Below are positions 8,217 through 17,596 of a DNA stretch of 64,000 nt, piece after piece (the first letter of the stretch is position 1; every line of letters begins with the position of its first letter). The notes under the pieces were generated by a model. The model saw nothing but the letters and a program-made list of their open reading frames with translations. It made no database searches and was not told where the DNA came from. Source of the DNA: Sinorhizobium sp. RAC02 (GTDB lineage Bacteria > Pseudomonadota > Alphaproteobacteria > Rhizobiales > Rhizobiaceae); contig NZ_CP016450.1 in assembly GCF_001713395.1 (NCBI RefSeq), forward strand, positions 744,001 through 808,000. The letters are read 5' to 3'. The position numbers and the translations under genes were made by a program.

Positions 8217-9614
8217 TCAGGCGGTTTCGGCAAGCGGTGGCGGCATGTCGCTCGTCCATTGCCCCTGGAATTCGGCCAGAGGCACGGGGCGGCCGAAATA
8301 GAACCCCTGGAACGCGGTGCAGCCGAAGGATTTCAGCAGCAGGAGCTGTTCCTTCGTCTCGATGCCCTCCGCGACCACGGAGAGTTCCAGCATGTTGGCG
8401 ATATCGAAGATACTTTTCAGGAGAAGGCGGTTGCGCTTGTTGCCGGGGGCATCCTGCACGAAGGACCGGTCGATCTTGATCTCGTGGATCGGCAATTGGC
8501 GCAGGTGGCTGAGCGAGGAGTAGCCGGTGCCGAAATCATCGAGCGAGATGGTGATGCCGGCTGCACGCAGCGCCCGCATCTTCTCGACGATCGTAGCGAC
8601 GTCCGTCGCCATCATGCTTTCGGTGAGTTCGAGCTTGAGCAGGGTCGGATCAAGCTCGAGCGTGCGGATGCGGTTCAGCACCGCATCGACGAAATTCGCC
8701 TCCATGAACTGGTCGACGCTGACATTGACCGCGATTTTCAGGCCGCGCGTGGCCTCTTCCTGTTGCCAGGCCGCGAGCGTCTTGCAGGCTTGCGTCAGCA
8801 CCCAGTCGCCGATGCGTGGCATCAGCCCGGCCTGTTCTGCAATGGGGATGAATTCGGCGGGTGAGACGTAACCGCCACCCGGCCGCTTCCAGCGCAGCAG
8901 CACCTCCGCACCGGTCAACCCGCCGGTTTCGTCGACCTGCGGCTGGTAGAACAGCTCGAATTCGCGGTTGGTCAGCGCCGCCTTGATCTCCCGCACCTGA
9001 TCGAGGTCCCGGGCGAACTCCCGCTGCATCGCATAGACACCGCCGCACAGCATGGCGACGGCGATGATGGTGTTCACCCACGAGCCGTAAAGCCGGAAGT
9101 GATCGGCGATCGGCTCGGCGAAGGGCAGGGCGGCATTCGTGCTGGCGAAGACCACGAAGGCGGCGAGGCACAGGCCGACGATGACGAGTTGCAAGGCAGA
9201 GCTCTCGCGCCGGTAATTGATGTAGCCGAGCAGTGCCAGAACGAGCAGGAAGAGGTGCGACACGCGCGGTGCCGCCTCACTCGGGACATCGAACAGCAGG
9301 CAGAAGACGACGGTTATGACGAAAAAGGAAATCTGCGAAAACAGCAGCGCTGCGGAAAACTGATGGCGGCGCGCCAGCAAGAAGCTGACGAACGCCACCG
9401 TCACCACGGCACCATCCATCACCACCAGCGACCAGGCCTGCATGAACGCAAAGACAATAGCCCAGCCCGCTGTCAGGGCGCCGACAGCAAGAGCGGCCAT
9501 GCCATAGGCAAGCCGGAACCGGTGCGAGTAGTCTTCAGCCTGTTTCACACGCGATGACCGTCCGTTGTCGTCTGGCGCGTTGGCCAGCCGCATCGATAGA
9601 CCACTACCGGACAT
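8217..9614 (-). CDS. Membrane-anchored EAL-domain c-di-GMP phosphodiesterase
   Basis: A 465-residue protein. About six hydrophobic segments in residues 30-200 form an uncharacterised membrane sensor, followed directly by an EAL domain (about 213-455) without GGDEF. The catalytic set looks complete: EVL in place of EAL (within TGAEVLLRW), NVSVDQF, ELTES, DDFGTGYSSL, KIDRSFV and AEGIET. It should therefore hydrolyse c-di-GMP to pGpG; the EVL variant is common in active enzymes. The first ATG (9614) has AAGGA only two bases upstream; an ATG seven codons later is possible. A counterpart diguanylate cyclase is encoded at 54.1 kb, but there is no sign that they are linked. Confidence 0.9.
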   Translation of the reverse strand: MSGSGLSMRLANAPDDNGRSSRVKQAEDYSHRFRLAYGMAALAVGALTAGWAIVFAFMQAWSLVVMDGAVVTVAFVSFLLARRHQFSAALLFSQISFFVITVVFCLLFDVPSEAAPRVSHLFLLVLALLGYINYRRESSALQLVIVGLCLAAFVVFASTNAALPFAEPIADHFRLYGSWVNTIIAVAMLCGGVYAMQREFARDLDQVREIKAALTNREFELFYQPQVDETGGLTGAEVLLRWKRPGGGYVSPAEFIPIAEQAGLMPRIGDWVLTQACKTLAAWQQEEATRGLKIAVNVSVDQFMEANFVDAVLNRIRTLELDPTLLKLELTESMMATDVATIVEKMRALRAAGITISLDDFGTGYSSLSHLRQLPIHEIKIDRSFVQDAPGNKRNRLLLKSIFDIANMLELSVVAEGIETKEQLLLLKSFGCTAFQGFYFGRPVPLAEFQGQWTSDMPPPLAETA

Positions 9615-9801
9615 TCCTTCAGAAAGTGCAAAAATGCCAGTCTCTTGAAACTACAGCGGGAGATTGTTGGCGAGGCGCAAAGCGTTACCATCGCACAGCT
9701 GGTGTTCATTCGCCCTTGACTTGCCATCTTTGCGGGAAAAACATGCGCCTGCGGCGGGTCCGGCATGATGGCGGAAGCCGAGTGATCGCAGAGGAGACAG
9801 C

Positions 9802-10113
9802 ATGACCGACTATCTCGCAGATGTCCGCAAATATGACGGCGGTGCCGACGAGGCCATCGTCAAGAAGATCGTGAGCCATCTCGGCATAGCGCTGCGCAAC
9901 CGCGACTCTTCGCTCGTCTCCTGCTCCGATCCCGAGGAACTGAACCGCGTGAAGGAAAAATGGTGCGCCAAGAAGTTCGGCGTTACGGGCGATGCTGCCG
10001 ACAACGCGGTGGAAGCCGTTTGCAAGGCGATGGCCGACGATCGCACGAAATCGCGCGTCACCTTCTACTATCTCACCGCCAAGGAACTCGGAAAGCTGGG
10101 CGCGCTCGCCTGA
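9802..10113 (+). CDS. DUF2853 family protein
   Basis: A 103-residue soluble helical protein starting MTDYLADVRKYDGGADE, with VKEKWCAKKFG and VTFYYLTAKELGKL, as in DUF2853. Function unknown. GAGGAGAC lies 4 bases before the ATG. It sits between the divergent EAL gene and thyA, transcribed towards thyA with a gap of about 90 bases that contains a separate likely thyA promoter. Confidence 0.85.
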   Translation: MTDYLADVRKYDGGADEAIVKKIVSHLGIALRNRDSSLVSCSDPEELNRVKEKWCAKKFGVTGDAADNAVEAVCKAMADDRTKSRVTFYYLTAKELGKLGALA

Positions 10114-10142
10114 GGAAATCCGGGACAACCCGATTTCACGCT

Positions 10143-10171
10143 TTGGCCGCCGCCGCTCTCGCCCTTATATA
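10143..10171 (+). promoter_or_regulatory. Candidate thyA promoter
   Basis: TTGGCC, a 17-base spacer, then TATATA. This would start transcription about 23 bases before the thyA ATG. Spacing and -10 box fit a housekeeping sigma factor; not tested. Confidence 0.45.
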
Positions 10172-10200
10172 TTGTGCTGGACAACGAATCGGCGGCGACC

Positions 10201-10995
10201 ATGCAGCAATATCTCGATCTTCTCGCCCATGTGATGGAAAACGGCACCGACCGCGGTGATCGCACGGGCACGGGCACGCGCGGCGTCTTCGGCCACCAGA
10301 TGCGCTTCGACCTTTCCGAAGGTTTTCCGGTGCTGACCACCAAGAAGCTGCACCTGCGCTCGATCATCCACGAACTCTTGTGGTTCCTGAAGGGCGATAC
10401 GAACATCGCCTATCTGCACGAAAACGGCGTCAGCATCTGGGACGAATGGGCCGATGCCGAGGGCGAGCTTGGCCCGGTCTACGGCTACCAGTGGCGCTCC
10501 TGGCCGACCCACGACGGCCGGCACCTCGACCAGATCGTCGCCGTCCTCGACAGCATCAAACGCAATCCGAACTCCCGCCGTCATATCGTATCGGCGTGGA
10601 ACCCGGCACTGGTCGACGAGATGGCACTGCCGCCATGCCACTGCCTGTTCCAGTTCTATGTGGCGAACGGCAAGCTTTCCTGCCAGCTCTACCAGCGTTC
10701 TGCCGACATCTTTCTGGGCGTGCCCTTCAACATCGCCTCCTATGCGCTGCTGACCATGATGGTGGCACAGGTGAGCGGGCTCCAGCCCGGCGATTTCGTG
10801 CACACGCTGGGTGACGCGCATATCTATGCCAACCATTTCGAGCAGGCGCGCACGCAGTTGACGCGCCGGCCGAAGCCGCTCCCCTTCATGAAGCTCAATC
10901 CGGAGGTGAAGGATCTTTTCTCCTTCAAATTCGAGGACTTCACCCTGATCGGCTATGAAGCCGATTCAACCATCAAGGCGCCGATCGCCGTCTGA
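10201..10995 (+). CDS. thyA: Thymidylate synthase
   Basis: Folate-dependent synthase that methylates dUMP to dTMP and releases dihydrofolate. It is 264 residues from the ATG at 10201, the same length as the Escherichia coli enzyme and starting equivalently (MQQYLDLL); a GTG at 10174 is open but would add a non-homologous extension. Visible motifs are [25 protein letters not shown], the catalytic-cysteine region [13 protein letters not shown], and [19 protein letters not shown]. The dihydrofolate reductase gene begins 20 bases after the stop, so the enzyme that makes dihydrofolate and the one that reduces it are paired in one transcript. Confidence 0.98.
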   Translation: MQQYLDLLAHVMENGTDRGDRTGTGTRGVFGHQMRFDLSEGFPVLTTKKLHLRSIIHELLWFLKGDTNIAYLHENGVSIWDEWADAEGELGPVYGYQWRSWPTHDGRHLDQIVAVLDSIKRNPNSRRHIVSAWNPALVDEMALPPCHCLFQFYVANGKLSCQLYQRSADIFLGVPFNIASYALLTMMVAQVSGLQPGDFVHTLGDAHIYANHFEQARTQLTRRPKPLPFMKLNPEVKDLFSFKFEDFTLIGYEADSTIKAPIAV

Positions 10996-11015
10996 TTATC
11001 CAGGAAAGCCGAACC

Positions 11016-11537
11016 ATGAGCGCAGCCAAGATCGTCCTCGTCGTGGCCGTGGCGAAGAACGGCGTCATCGGTCGTGACGGCGACCTGCCGTGGCGCCTGC
11101 CGTCGGATCTCAAGCGCTTCAAGCAGCTGACGCTTGGCAAGCCGGTTCTGATGGGTCGCAAGACATGGGCCTCGATCGGCAGGCCGCTGCCAGGGCGACC
11201 GAATATCGTCATTACCCGGGATGCCACATTCCTGGCGCCAGGCGCCGACGTTGTGCCGTCCTTGGAGGAGGGGCTTGCCGCAGCACGGCGCGAGGCTGAG
11301 AAGCTTGGTGTCGATGAAATCTGCGTCATCGGTGGTGGACAGATCTACGCGCAAGTCTTCGACGGGGCGGATGTTCTGCACGTCACGCATGTCGAAGCCG
11401 ACGTGGATGGCGATACCCGGTTTCCGGAGATCGATCCGGCCATTTTCGAGAAGGCCGTGGAAGAGCCCATTCCCCAGGGCGAGAAGGACAGTCATGCCAT
11501 GCGCTTCGTCACCTGGCGCCGGAAAACGGCCGCGTAA
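11016..11537 (+). CDS. folA: Dihydrofolate reductase
   Basis: NADPH-dependent reduction of dihydrofolate to tetrahydrofolate; 173 residues. The N-terminus VVAVAKNGVIGRDGDLPW holds the usual active-site loop with W and the following acidic position (RLPSDLKRFK). PVLMGRKTWASIGRPLPGR and ICVIGGGQIYAQ are the NADPH-binding motifs. AGGAAAG lies about 8 bases before the ATG. Cotranscribed with thyA. The one-carbon operon at the right edge also depends on tetrahydrofolate. Confidence 0.97.
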   Translation: MSAAKIVLVVAVAKNGVIGRDGDLPWRLPSDLKRFKQLTLGKPVLMGRKTWASIGRPLPGRPNIVITRDATFLAPGADVVPSLEEGLAAARREAEKLGVDEICVIGGGQIYAQVFDGADVLHVTHVEADVDGDTRFPEIDPAIFEKAVEEPIPQGEKDSHAMRFVTWRRKTAA

Positions 11538-11600
11538 GCCATAAATCGTGTCGATCACGAACTATTTTGCCGCACAAGGGCGCTAGGCCTCGCGGATTTG

Positions 11601-11629
11601 TTGAAAGGTGCCCGGGGGATACCTATAAC
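11601..11629 (+). promoter_or_regulatory. Candidate hflKC promoter
   Basis: TTGAAA, 17 bases, TATAAC: a strong housekeeping-type match in the 216-base gap between folA and hflK. The predicted transcript start is near 11636, giving a leader of about 118 bases before hflK. No clear heat-shock-type box was seen. Confidence 0.5.
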
Positions 11630-11753
11630 GGGTTCACCTTGCGTAGCGCGGCGAAACAATCCGCGACCTGTGCGGAAACAACGAATTGGAGCTTGTTCGC
11701 GTTTCTAAGAAATGTGGATAGGCTCCGTGGGGATTTGAAAGAAAGAGGTATTG

Positions 11754-12893
11754 ATGCCCTGGAGCAATCAAAATGGCGGCGGCGGCCCTTGGGGCGGCGG
11801 CGGCGGTGGTGGAAACAATCAAGGACCCTGGGGCCAGGGACCGAACCGTCCCCGCGGTGGCGGCGGTGGTAGCGGCAACGGTGGCCCGCCCGACCTTGAG
11901 GAAATCATCCGGCGCGGCCAGAACCAGCTGAAGAACGTCATGCCCGGTGGCATCAATGGCGGCGTGGTGGTCATCGCGCTGCTGCTCGTCGGCGTCTTCT
12001 GGCTGATGAACGCGATCTACACGGTCCAGCCGGACGAGCGCGGCGTCGAACTGCGCTTCGGCAAGCCGAAGCAGGAAGTCTCCATGCCCGGCCTGCATTT
12101 CCACATGTGGCCGTTCGAGACCGTCGAACTCGTCAAGATCACCGAGCAGCAGCAGAATATCGGCCGTCGCGCGGCTGCGTCCGGTTCTTCCGACAATTCC
12201 AGCCTGATGCTGACCGGCGACCAGAACATCGTCAACGTGCAGTTCTCGGTGCTCTACACGGTCACCGACCCGCAATCCTATCTCTTCAACCTCGAATACC
12301 CGGCCGAAACGCTGCAGCAGGTCTCCGAAAGCGCCATGCGCGAAGTCGTTGGCCGCCGTCCGGCGCAGGACATCTTCCGCGATAACCGTCAGGCGATCGC
12401 CGAAGGCGTGAAGGCGACGATCCAGGCGACCATGGACGCCTATGGCGCCGGTATCTCCATCAACACCGTCGCCATCGAAGACGCAGCACCGCCGCGTGAA
12501 GTGGCCGATGCGTTCGACGAAGTGCAGCGTGCTGAGCAGGACGAAGACCGTTTCCTCGAGGAAGCCAACCAGTACGCCAACCAGAAGCTCGGTGGCGCTC
12601 GCGGTCAGGCCGCACAGGTTCGCGAAGAGGCAGCCGCCTACAAGGACCGTGTCGTCAAGGAAGCAGAAGGTGAAGCAGCACGCTTCCTGTCGATCTACGA
12701 ACAGTACAAGGTCGCGCCCGACGTCACCCGTAAGCGTCTCTTCCTCGAAACGATGGAAGACGTGATGAAGAACTCGAAGAAGGTCATCATCGACGAGAAG
12801 CAGGGCGGACAGGGCGTCGTTCCTTTCCTGCCGCTCAATGAGCTCGGCCGTGCAACGACCCAGCAGCAGCAGAGCACGGGAGGCACTCAGTAA
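11754..12893 (+). CDS. hflK: HflK, FtsH-associated SPFH/band 7 membrane protein
   Basis: One half of the HflKC complex, which forms a cage around the FtsH protease in the inner membrane and modulates its access to membrane substrates. Residues 1-60 are a Gly/Asn-rich cytoplasmic segment starting MPWSNQNGGGG. One membrane helix follows (about 66-87), then the SPFH domain (VQPDERGVELRFGKP, GDQNIVNVQFSVLY) and a charged helical stalk with EVQRAEQDEDRFLEEANQYA. The ATG at 11754 has AAAGAGG upstream; a TTG immediately before it is also open. The stop overlaps the hflC start by one base (TAATG), so translation is coupled. Confidence 0.95.
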   Translation: MPWSNQNGGGGPWGGGGGGGNNQGPWGQGPNRPRGGGGGSGNGGPPDLEEIIRRGQNQLKNVMPGGINGGVVVIALLLVGVFWLMNAIYTVQPDERGVELRFGKPKQEVSMPGLHFHMWPFETVELVKITEQQQNIGRRAAASGSSDNSSLMLTGDQNIVNVQFSVLYTVTDPQSYLFNLEYPAETLQQVSESAMREVVGRRPAQDIFRDNRQAIAEGVKATIQATMDAYGAGISINTVAIEDAAPPREVADAFDEVQRAEQDEDRFLEEANQYANQKLGGARGQAAQVREEAAAYKDRVVKEAEGEAARFLSIYEQYKVAPDVTRKRLFLETMEDVMKNSKKVIIDEKQGGQGVVPFLPLNELGRATTQQQQSTGGTQ

Positions 12894-13843
12894 TGGGCAA
12901 CCGTATACCAGCCATTTTGATCGCCGTCGGCGTTCTCCTTTTCATCGTCTATTCCTCGGTCTTCGTCGTCAACGAGCGCCAGCAGGCGATCGTCATCCGC
13001 TTCGGCCAGATCCAGGACGTCAAGACCGAGCCGGGCCTGTACTTCAAGCTGCCCTTCGGCTTCATGGATGCCGACAGCGTGCAGTACATCCAGGATCAGG
13101 CCCTGCGCTTCGACCTCGACAACATCCGCGTCCAGGTCTCGGGCGGCAAGTTCTACGAGGTCGACGCGTTCGTGGTCTACAAGATCACCGACGCGCGTCG
13201 CTTCCGCGAAACCGTTTCGGGCGATCGGGCTTCGGCCGAAGCGCGTCTGAGCACGCGTCTCGACGCTGCTCTTCGTCGCGTCTACGGTCTGCGCGGCTTC
13301 GAATCCGCTCTGTCTGAAGAGCGCGCTTCGATGATGCGTGAAGTTCGCGGCGAACTGGCGAATGACGCATCGAACCTCGGCCTGACGATCTCCGACGTCC
13401 GTATCCGTCGTACGGATCTGACGCAGGAAGTCTCGCAACAGACCTTCGAGCGCATGAAGGCCGAACGCCTTGCCGAAGCCGAACTCATCCGCGCCCGCGG
13501 TAATGAAGCGGGCCAGCGCCGCCGCGCCATCGCCGACCGTCAGGTCGTCGAGTTCGTGGCTGCCGCGCAGCGTGATTCGGAAATCCTGCGAGGCGAGGGC
13601 GAAGGCGAGCGTAACCGCGTGTTCGGCGAGGCCTTCTCGCAGGATCCGGCCTTCTTCGACTTCTACCGGTCGATGAGCGCCTACCGGAACTCGATGACCT
13701 CGTCCGACACCACGCTGGTGCTGTCGCCGCAGTCGGAGTTCTTCCGCTACTTCGAGGATGCGACGGGCTCGAAGCCCGCAACCTCGGACGCAGCAACGGG
13801 AACGACGAACGGCACGGCAACGACGCCATCGACGGCAAACTGA
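12893..13843 (+). CDS. hflC: HflC, FtsH-associated SPFH/band 7 membrane protein
   Basis: Partner of HflK, 316 residues. An N-terminal membrane helix (about 5-23) is followed by VVNERQQAIVIRFGQ, the SPFH domain, and a helical region with EVSQQTFERMKAERLAEAEL. The tail after residue 295 is Thr/Ala/Ser-rich and probably disordered. It starts on the last base of the hflK stop. DUF2065 starts four bases after the hflC stop and degP follows, so the operon groups membrane-protease control with periplasmic proteolysis. Confidence 0.95.
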   Translation: MGNRIPAILIAVGVLLFIVYSSVFVVNERQQAIVIRFGQIQDVKTEPGLYFKLPFGFMDADSVQYIQDQALRFDLDNIRVQVSGGKFYEVDAFVVYKITDARRFRETVSGDRASAEARLSTRLDAALRRVYGLRGFESALSEERASMMREVRGELANDASNLGLTISDVRIRRTDLTQEVSQQTFERMKAERLAEAELIRARGNEAGQRRRAIADRQVVEFVAAAQRDSEILRGEGEGERNRVFGEAFSQDPAFFDFYRSMSAYRNSMTSSDTTLVLSPQSEFFRYFEDATGSKPATSDAATGTTNGTATTPSTAN

Positions 13844-13847
13844 GGCC

Positions 13848-14036
13848 GTGGCCGATTTCCTCACGGGAATCGCGTTCTTCATGATCATCGAGGGGCTGGT
13901 GTACGCACTGGCCCCTTCGGTTTTGAAGCGCATGGCGGAAATGCTGCCGAAGATTCCGGAAAGCCAGCTGCGCGTCTCGGGGCTGATTGCGGTCGCCCTC
14001 GGCGTGCTGATGGTGTGGTTCATTCGTAGCGCGTGA
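13848..14036 (+). CDS. DUF2065 small membrane protein
   Basis: A 62-residue protein with two hydrophobic helices: LTGIAFFMIIEGLVYALAP and GLIAVALGVLMVWFIRSA. It belongs to DUF2065 (YjeT-like), a family regularly placed next to hflC in proteobacteria; its role is unknown but the context suggests a link to HflKC/FtsH. The GTG at 13848 is chosen because family members start there and TGAGG overlaps the hflC stop just upstream. The frame stays open further 5', but that part overlaps hflC. Confidence 0.85.
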   Translation: MADFLTGIAFFMIIEGLVYALAPSVLKRMAEMLPKIPESQLRVSGLIAVALGVLMVWFIRSA

Positions 14037-14162
14037 AAGCCGGCCTTGCGACCGGCGGCGAAGACGGGCAAGACTTCCGATCAAATCATCGTGGCGGACT
14101 GATTTTTGCCGTATCCAGGGCAAACACTCGTCACGAACTCCAGACGAAAGAGGATGCCGAAC

Positions 14163-15692
14163 ATGGCTTTGAAGACGAGGTCCAGCGCAGCCCATGCGGC
14201 ACTCGCGCTCGCGGTGAGTTTTTCGCTGACCGCCGGGGGACCGTTTGCCGCGCCAGCGGTCGCACAGGTGCAGCCGGCGGGTCCTGATTCCGTAGCCGAT
14301 CTCGCCGAGGGCCTGCTCGATGCCGTGGTGAACATCTCCACCTCGCAGAACGTCAAGAGCGACGACAAGGCGCCCGTTCCGCAGGTGCCGGAAGGCTCGC
14401 CCTTCCAGGATTTCTTCGACGAATTCTTCAAGGGCGATGGCGGCGAGGGTTCGAACCAGGGGCAGACGGTCAATTCGCTCGGCTCGGGCTTCGTCATCGA
14501 TCCGTCCGGCTTCATCGCCACGAACAACCACGTCATCGAGGGCGCGGACGATATCGAGGTGAATTTCGCCAACGGCTCGAAGCTGAAGGCCAAGCTCGTC
14601 GGCACCGACCCGAAGACCGACCTTGCCCTCCTCAAGGTGGAACCGAAGGCGCCGCTGAAGGCCGTACCGTTCGGTGATTCCCGCACCATGCGCATCGGCG
14701 ACTGGGTGATGGCGATCGGCAATCCGTTCGGCCTCGGCGGTTCGGTGACGGTCGGCATCATTTCCGCGCGCGGCCGCAACATCAATGCCGGCCCCTACGA
14801 CAACTTCATCCAGACGGACGCTGCCATCAACCGCGGCAATTCCGGCGGCCCGCTATTCAACATGAAGGGCGAGGTCATCGGTATCAACACGGCGATCATC
14901 TCGCCGTCCGGCGGCTCGATCGGCATCGGCTTTTCCGTTCCGACGGAGCTGGCACAGAACATCTTCACGCAGCTGCGCGAATTCGGCGAGACGCGCCGCG
15001 GCTGGCTTGGCGTGCGCATCCAGCCGGTGACCGACGATATTTCCGAAAGCCTCGGTATGACGGAGGCCAAGGGGGCGCTTGTCGCCGGCATCATAAAGGG
15101 CGGCCCGGTGGACAACGGGTCGATCGAGACCGGCGACGTCATCATTCGATTCGACGGCAAGGATGTCGATGAAATGCGCGACCTGCCGCGTGTCGTTGCC
15201 GAAAGCCCGGTCGGCAAGGCCGTGGATGTCGTGCTGCTGCGCGACGGCAAGGAGATGACGGTCAAGGTTACGCTCGGCCGGCTCGAGGACGGCGAGGAGC
15301 AGGCGAACGCCGAGGACGCGGCGACGCAGGACGAGGGAACGAAGGAAGAGGGCACGGCGCCTGACACCGGCGCGCAGGCCGAGCCGGAGAAGGCCGACCT
15401 CGTTCTCGGCATGGGTATCGGCGACCTCGACGAGGACGCGCGCAAGACCTTCTCGATCGACGAAAGCGTCAAGGGTGTGGTCATCACCGAGGTCACGCCG
15501 GATTCGGCAGCGGCTGAGCGTGGCATCGTACCGGGTGACGTGATCGTCGAAATCGGCCAGGAAGCCGTCACGACGGCAGACGAGGTCAAGACCCGCATCA
15601 CCAAGCTGAAGACGGAGGACCGCCGCAACGTCCTCATGATGATCGCCAACCGCACCGGCGCGCTGCGCTACATCACCGTGCGCATCGACTGA
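14163..15692 (+). CDS. degP: DegP/HtrA-type periplasmic serine protease (Do family)
   Basis: Periplasmic trypsin-like protease and chaperone that degrades misfolded envelope proteins. 509 residues from the ATG at 14163, which has AAAGAGG at good spacing; an ATG three codons earlier is too close to it. A signal peptide covers about 1-35. The catalytic triad is visible: His123 (NNHVIEG), Asp153 (KTDLALLKV) and Ser227 (RGNSGGPLF). Two PDZ domains follow (from about 285 and 420), separated by an acidic low-complexity linker rich in Glu, Gly and Thr near 375-415. That linker is longer than in E. coli DegP. Its own terminator follows. Confidence 0.96.
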   Translation: MALKTRSSAAHAALALAVSFSLTAGGPFAAPAVAQVQPAGPDSVADLAEGLLDAVVNISTSQNVKSDDKAPVPQVPEGSPFQDFFDEFFKGDGGEGSNQGQTVNSLGSGFVIDPSGFIATNNHVIEGADDIEVNFANGSKLKAKLVGTDPKTDLALLKVEPKAPLKAVPFGDSRTMRIGDWVMAIGNPFGLGGSVTVGIISARGRNINAGPYDNFIQTDAAINRGNSGGPLFNMKGEVIGINTAIISPSGGSIGIGFSVPTELAQNIFTQLREFGETRRGWLGVRIQPVTDDISESLGMTEAKGALVAGIIKGGPVDNGSIETGDVIIRFDGKDVDEMRDLPRVVAESPVGKAVDVVLLRDGKEMTVKVTLGRLEDGEEQANAEDAATQDEGTKEEGTAPDTGAQAEPEKADLVLGMGIGDLDEDARKTFSIDESVKGVVITEVTPDSAAAERGIVPGDVIVEIGQEAVTTADEVKTRITKLKTEDRRNVLMMIANRTGALRYITVRID

Positions 15693-15749
15693 CAAAAAAG
15701 GCGAGTCCCGTCAGGGGCTTGCTGGTATCTGTCGAGAGATTGAGTCAGA

Positions 15750-15779
15750 CCGCTGGAGCGTTGCTTCAGCGGCCTTTTT
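15750..15779 (+). terminator. Intrinsic terminator after degP
   Basis: A ten-pair stem, CCGCTGGAGC with GCTTCAGCGG (one G-U pair), three-base loop, followed by CCTTTTT. It lies between the convergent degP and serB genes. Confidence 0.85.
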
Positions 15780-15789
15780 GTATCACCGC

Positions 15790-16683
15790 TCAGGAAGAGA
15801 TCGCAAAATCGGACTTGCGATAGCCCTGCAGGTAGAGCAGCGCCGTCAGGTCGCCATGGTCGATGCGGATCTTTGCTTCTGCGGCGACGGCGGGCTTGGC
15901 ATGCAGCGCGACGCCGGCGCCGGAGACGTGCAGCATGCCGAGATCGTTTGCGCCGTCACCGACGGCCATGGCGTCTTCCGGCGAGATGCCGAGGCGCTCG
16001 GCAATTTCGATGAGGGCATCGACCTTCGCCTGCTTGCCGAGGATCGGTTCGGCCACTTCGCCGGTCAGTTTTCCGTCGGCATCGAGCAGCAGGTTGGCGC
16101 GGTTCTCGTCGAAGCCGAGGGTGGCGGCGATGCGGCTGGTAAATACTGTGAAGCCGCCGGAGACGAGCGCGGTGTAGTAGCCCTTGGCCTTCATGGTCGC
16201 GATCAGTTCACGCCCGCCGGGCGTCAGCGTGATGCGCTTTTCGATGACCTCGTCGATGACGGAGACGGGCAGGCCCTTCAGCAGCGCGACGCGTTCGCGC
16301 AAGGCGGGTTCGAAGGCGATCTCGCCGTTCATGGCGCGGGCGGTGATCGTTGCGACCTTGTCCTTGAGGCCGACCTCGGCCGCCAGCTCGTCGATGCATT
16401 CCTGGCCGATCATCGTCGAATCCATGTCGGCGATCAGAAGCTTCTTGCGCCGCGTCTCGGCCGCCTGGACAGCGACGTCGATCGGCTGGCCGCCGATTGC
16501 AGCGAGGATCGTATCGCGGGCCGCGTGGATATCGCTGCCATCCCGCAGGGCAATGTCACAGGCGATACCGTCGGCGAGCCAGTAGAGACCGGAGGCCTTG
16601 ACCTGATCGGCAGCCTTTTCGGCAATGGCAGGCGTCAGAACAGGATTTGACGGATTGGCGACAAGCGTGGCAACGAAAGCCAT
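15790..16683 (-). CDS. serB: Phosphoserine phosphatase
   Basis: Last step of serine synthesis: hydrolysis of phosphoserine by a HAD-superfamily phosphatase. 297 residues from the ATG at 16683. An N-terminal regulatory-like region (1-80) precedes the HAD core. The nucleophile motif DMDST is at 86-90 (Asp86 nucleophile, Asp88 acid), followed by IGQECIDELA, LVSGGFTVFT and VGDGANDLGML. The frame is open for 42 codons further upstream, but those lie over miaA and do not resemble the family. The start codon overlaps that of miaA on the other strand. Confidence 0.95.
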   Translation of the reverse strand: MAFVATLVANPSNPVLTPAIAEKAADQVKASGLYWLADGIACDIALRDGSDIHAARDTILAAIGGQPIDVAVQAAETRRKKLLIADMDSTMIGQECIDELAAEVGLKDKVATITARAMNGEIAFEPALRERVALLKGLPVSVIDEVIEKRITLTPGGRELIATMKAKGYYTALVSGGFTVFTSRIAATLGFDENRANLLLDADGKLTGEVAEPILGKQAKVDALIEIAERLGISPEDAMAVGDGANDLGMLHVSGAGVALHAKPAVAAEAKIRIDHGDLTALLYLQGYRKSDFAISS

Positions 16684-17596
16684 GATGAGAAACCTTGATC
16701 GAATGCAGGATGCGATCCTGATAACGGGCCCGACGGCGAGCGGCAAGTCCGCGCTTGCCGTGCGACTGGCGGCTGAGCACGATGGCGTGGTGGTCAATGC
16801 CGACAGCATGCAGGTTTACGACACGCTGAATGTTCTCACCGCCCGCCCGCAGCCTGCAGATATGGGCGGTATCGAGCACCTGCTCTATGGACATGTGCCG
16901 GCTGGGGCGGCTTACTCCACCGGCGATTGGCTGCGCGAAGCGAGCGGCATCGTGGCGCAATTGCATGCGCGCGGCAAACTTCCCGTCTTCGTCGGCGGCA
17001 CGGGCCTGTATTTTCGCGCACTGACGGGCGGGCTATCGGACATGCCGACCATTCCCGACGCGGTTCGGGAGCGGGTTCGCGCCAAGCTTGCCGCCGAGGG
17101 CGCCGAGGCCCTGCATCGGGAGCTTGCCGAGCGTGACCCCGAAATCGCCAATCGCCTGAAGCCGGGTGACGGCCAGCGCATCGTCCGCGCGCTCGAAGTG
17201 CTGGAGGCGACGGGACAGTCGATTGCCGCGTTCCAGACGGCGACCGGGCCAACCGTGATCGATCCCGCCCGGGCGCAAAAAATCGTGGTGCTGCCCGACC
17301 GCGCGGTGCTCGCTGCCCGCATCAACCGACGTTTCGCCGCGATGCTGAAATCCGGTGCGGTAGAGGAGGTGAAGGCGCTGCTCGCGCTCGATCTTTCCCC
17401 TGCCATGCCGGTGATGAAGGCGATCGGCGTGCCGCAGATAGCGGCGATGCTGGCAGGCGAGATGAGCGAGGCGTCCGTCATCGAGCGGAGCGCGGCCGCG
17501 ACCCGCCAATATGCCAAGCGCCAGATGACCTGGTTCCGCAACCAGCTCGACGAGAGCTGGACGCGGGTCGATCCTCTGGCGTCTAGCGCCGGATGA
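16682..17596 (+). CDS. miaA: tRNA dimethylallyltransferase
   Basis: Adds a dimethylallyl group to A37 of tRNAs that read codons starting with U, which supports reading fidelity. About 304 residues. The P-loop GPTASGKS is at about 16-23, with VNADSMQVYDTL and VGGTGLYFRAL, and later PGDGQRIVRALEV and the C-terminal RQYAKRQMTWFRNQ. Possible starts are ATG at 16682, 16685 or 16703; the first two fit the family N-terminus. The start lies back to back with serB (shared CATG). The 3' end overlaps the convergent ATPase gene by 14 bases. Confidence 0.96.
   Translation: MMRNLDRMQDAILITGPTASGKSALAVRLAAEHDGVVVNADSMQVYDTLNVLTARPQPADMGGIEHLLYGHVPAGAAYSTGDWLREASGIVAQLHARGKLPVFVGGTGLYFRALTGGLSDMPTIPDAVRERVRAKLAAEGAEALHRELAERDPEIANRLKPGDGQRIVRALEVLEATGQSIAAFQTATGPTVIDPARAQKIVVLPDRAVLAARINRRFAAMLKSGAVEEVKALLALDLSPAMPVMKAIGVPQIAAMLAGEMSEASVIERSAAATRQYAKRQMTWFRNQLDESWTRVDPLASSAG

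Noticed and set aside
8071..8301. Short open frame over the ssrA acceptor region
   Set aside because: It overlaps the tmRNA acceptor piece and the end of the EAL gene on the other strand; no start signal or homology.
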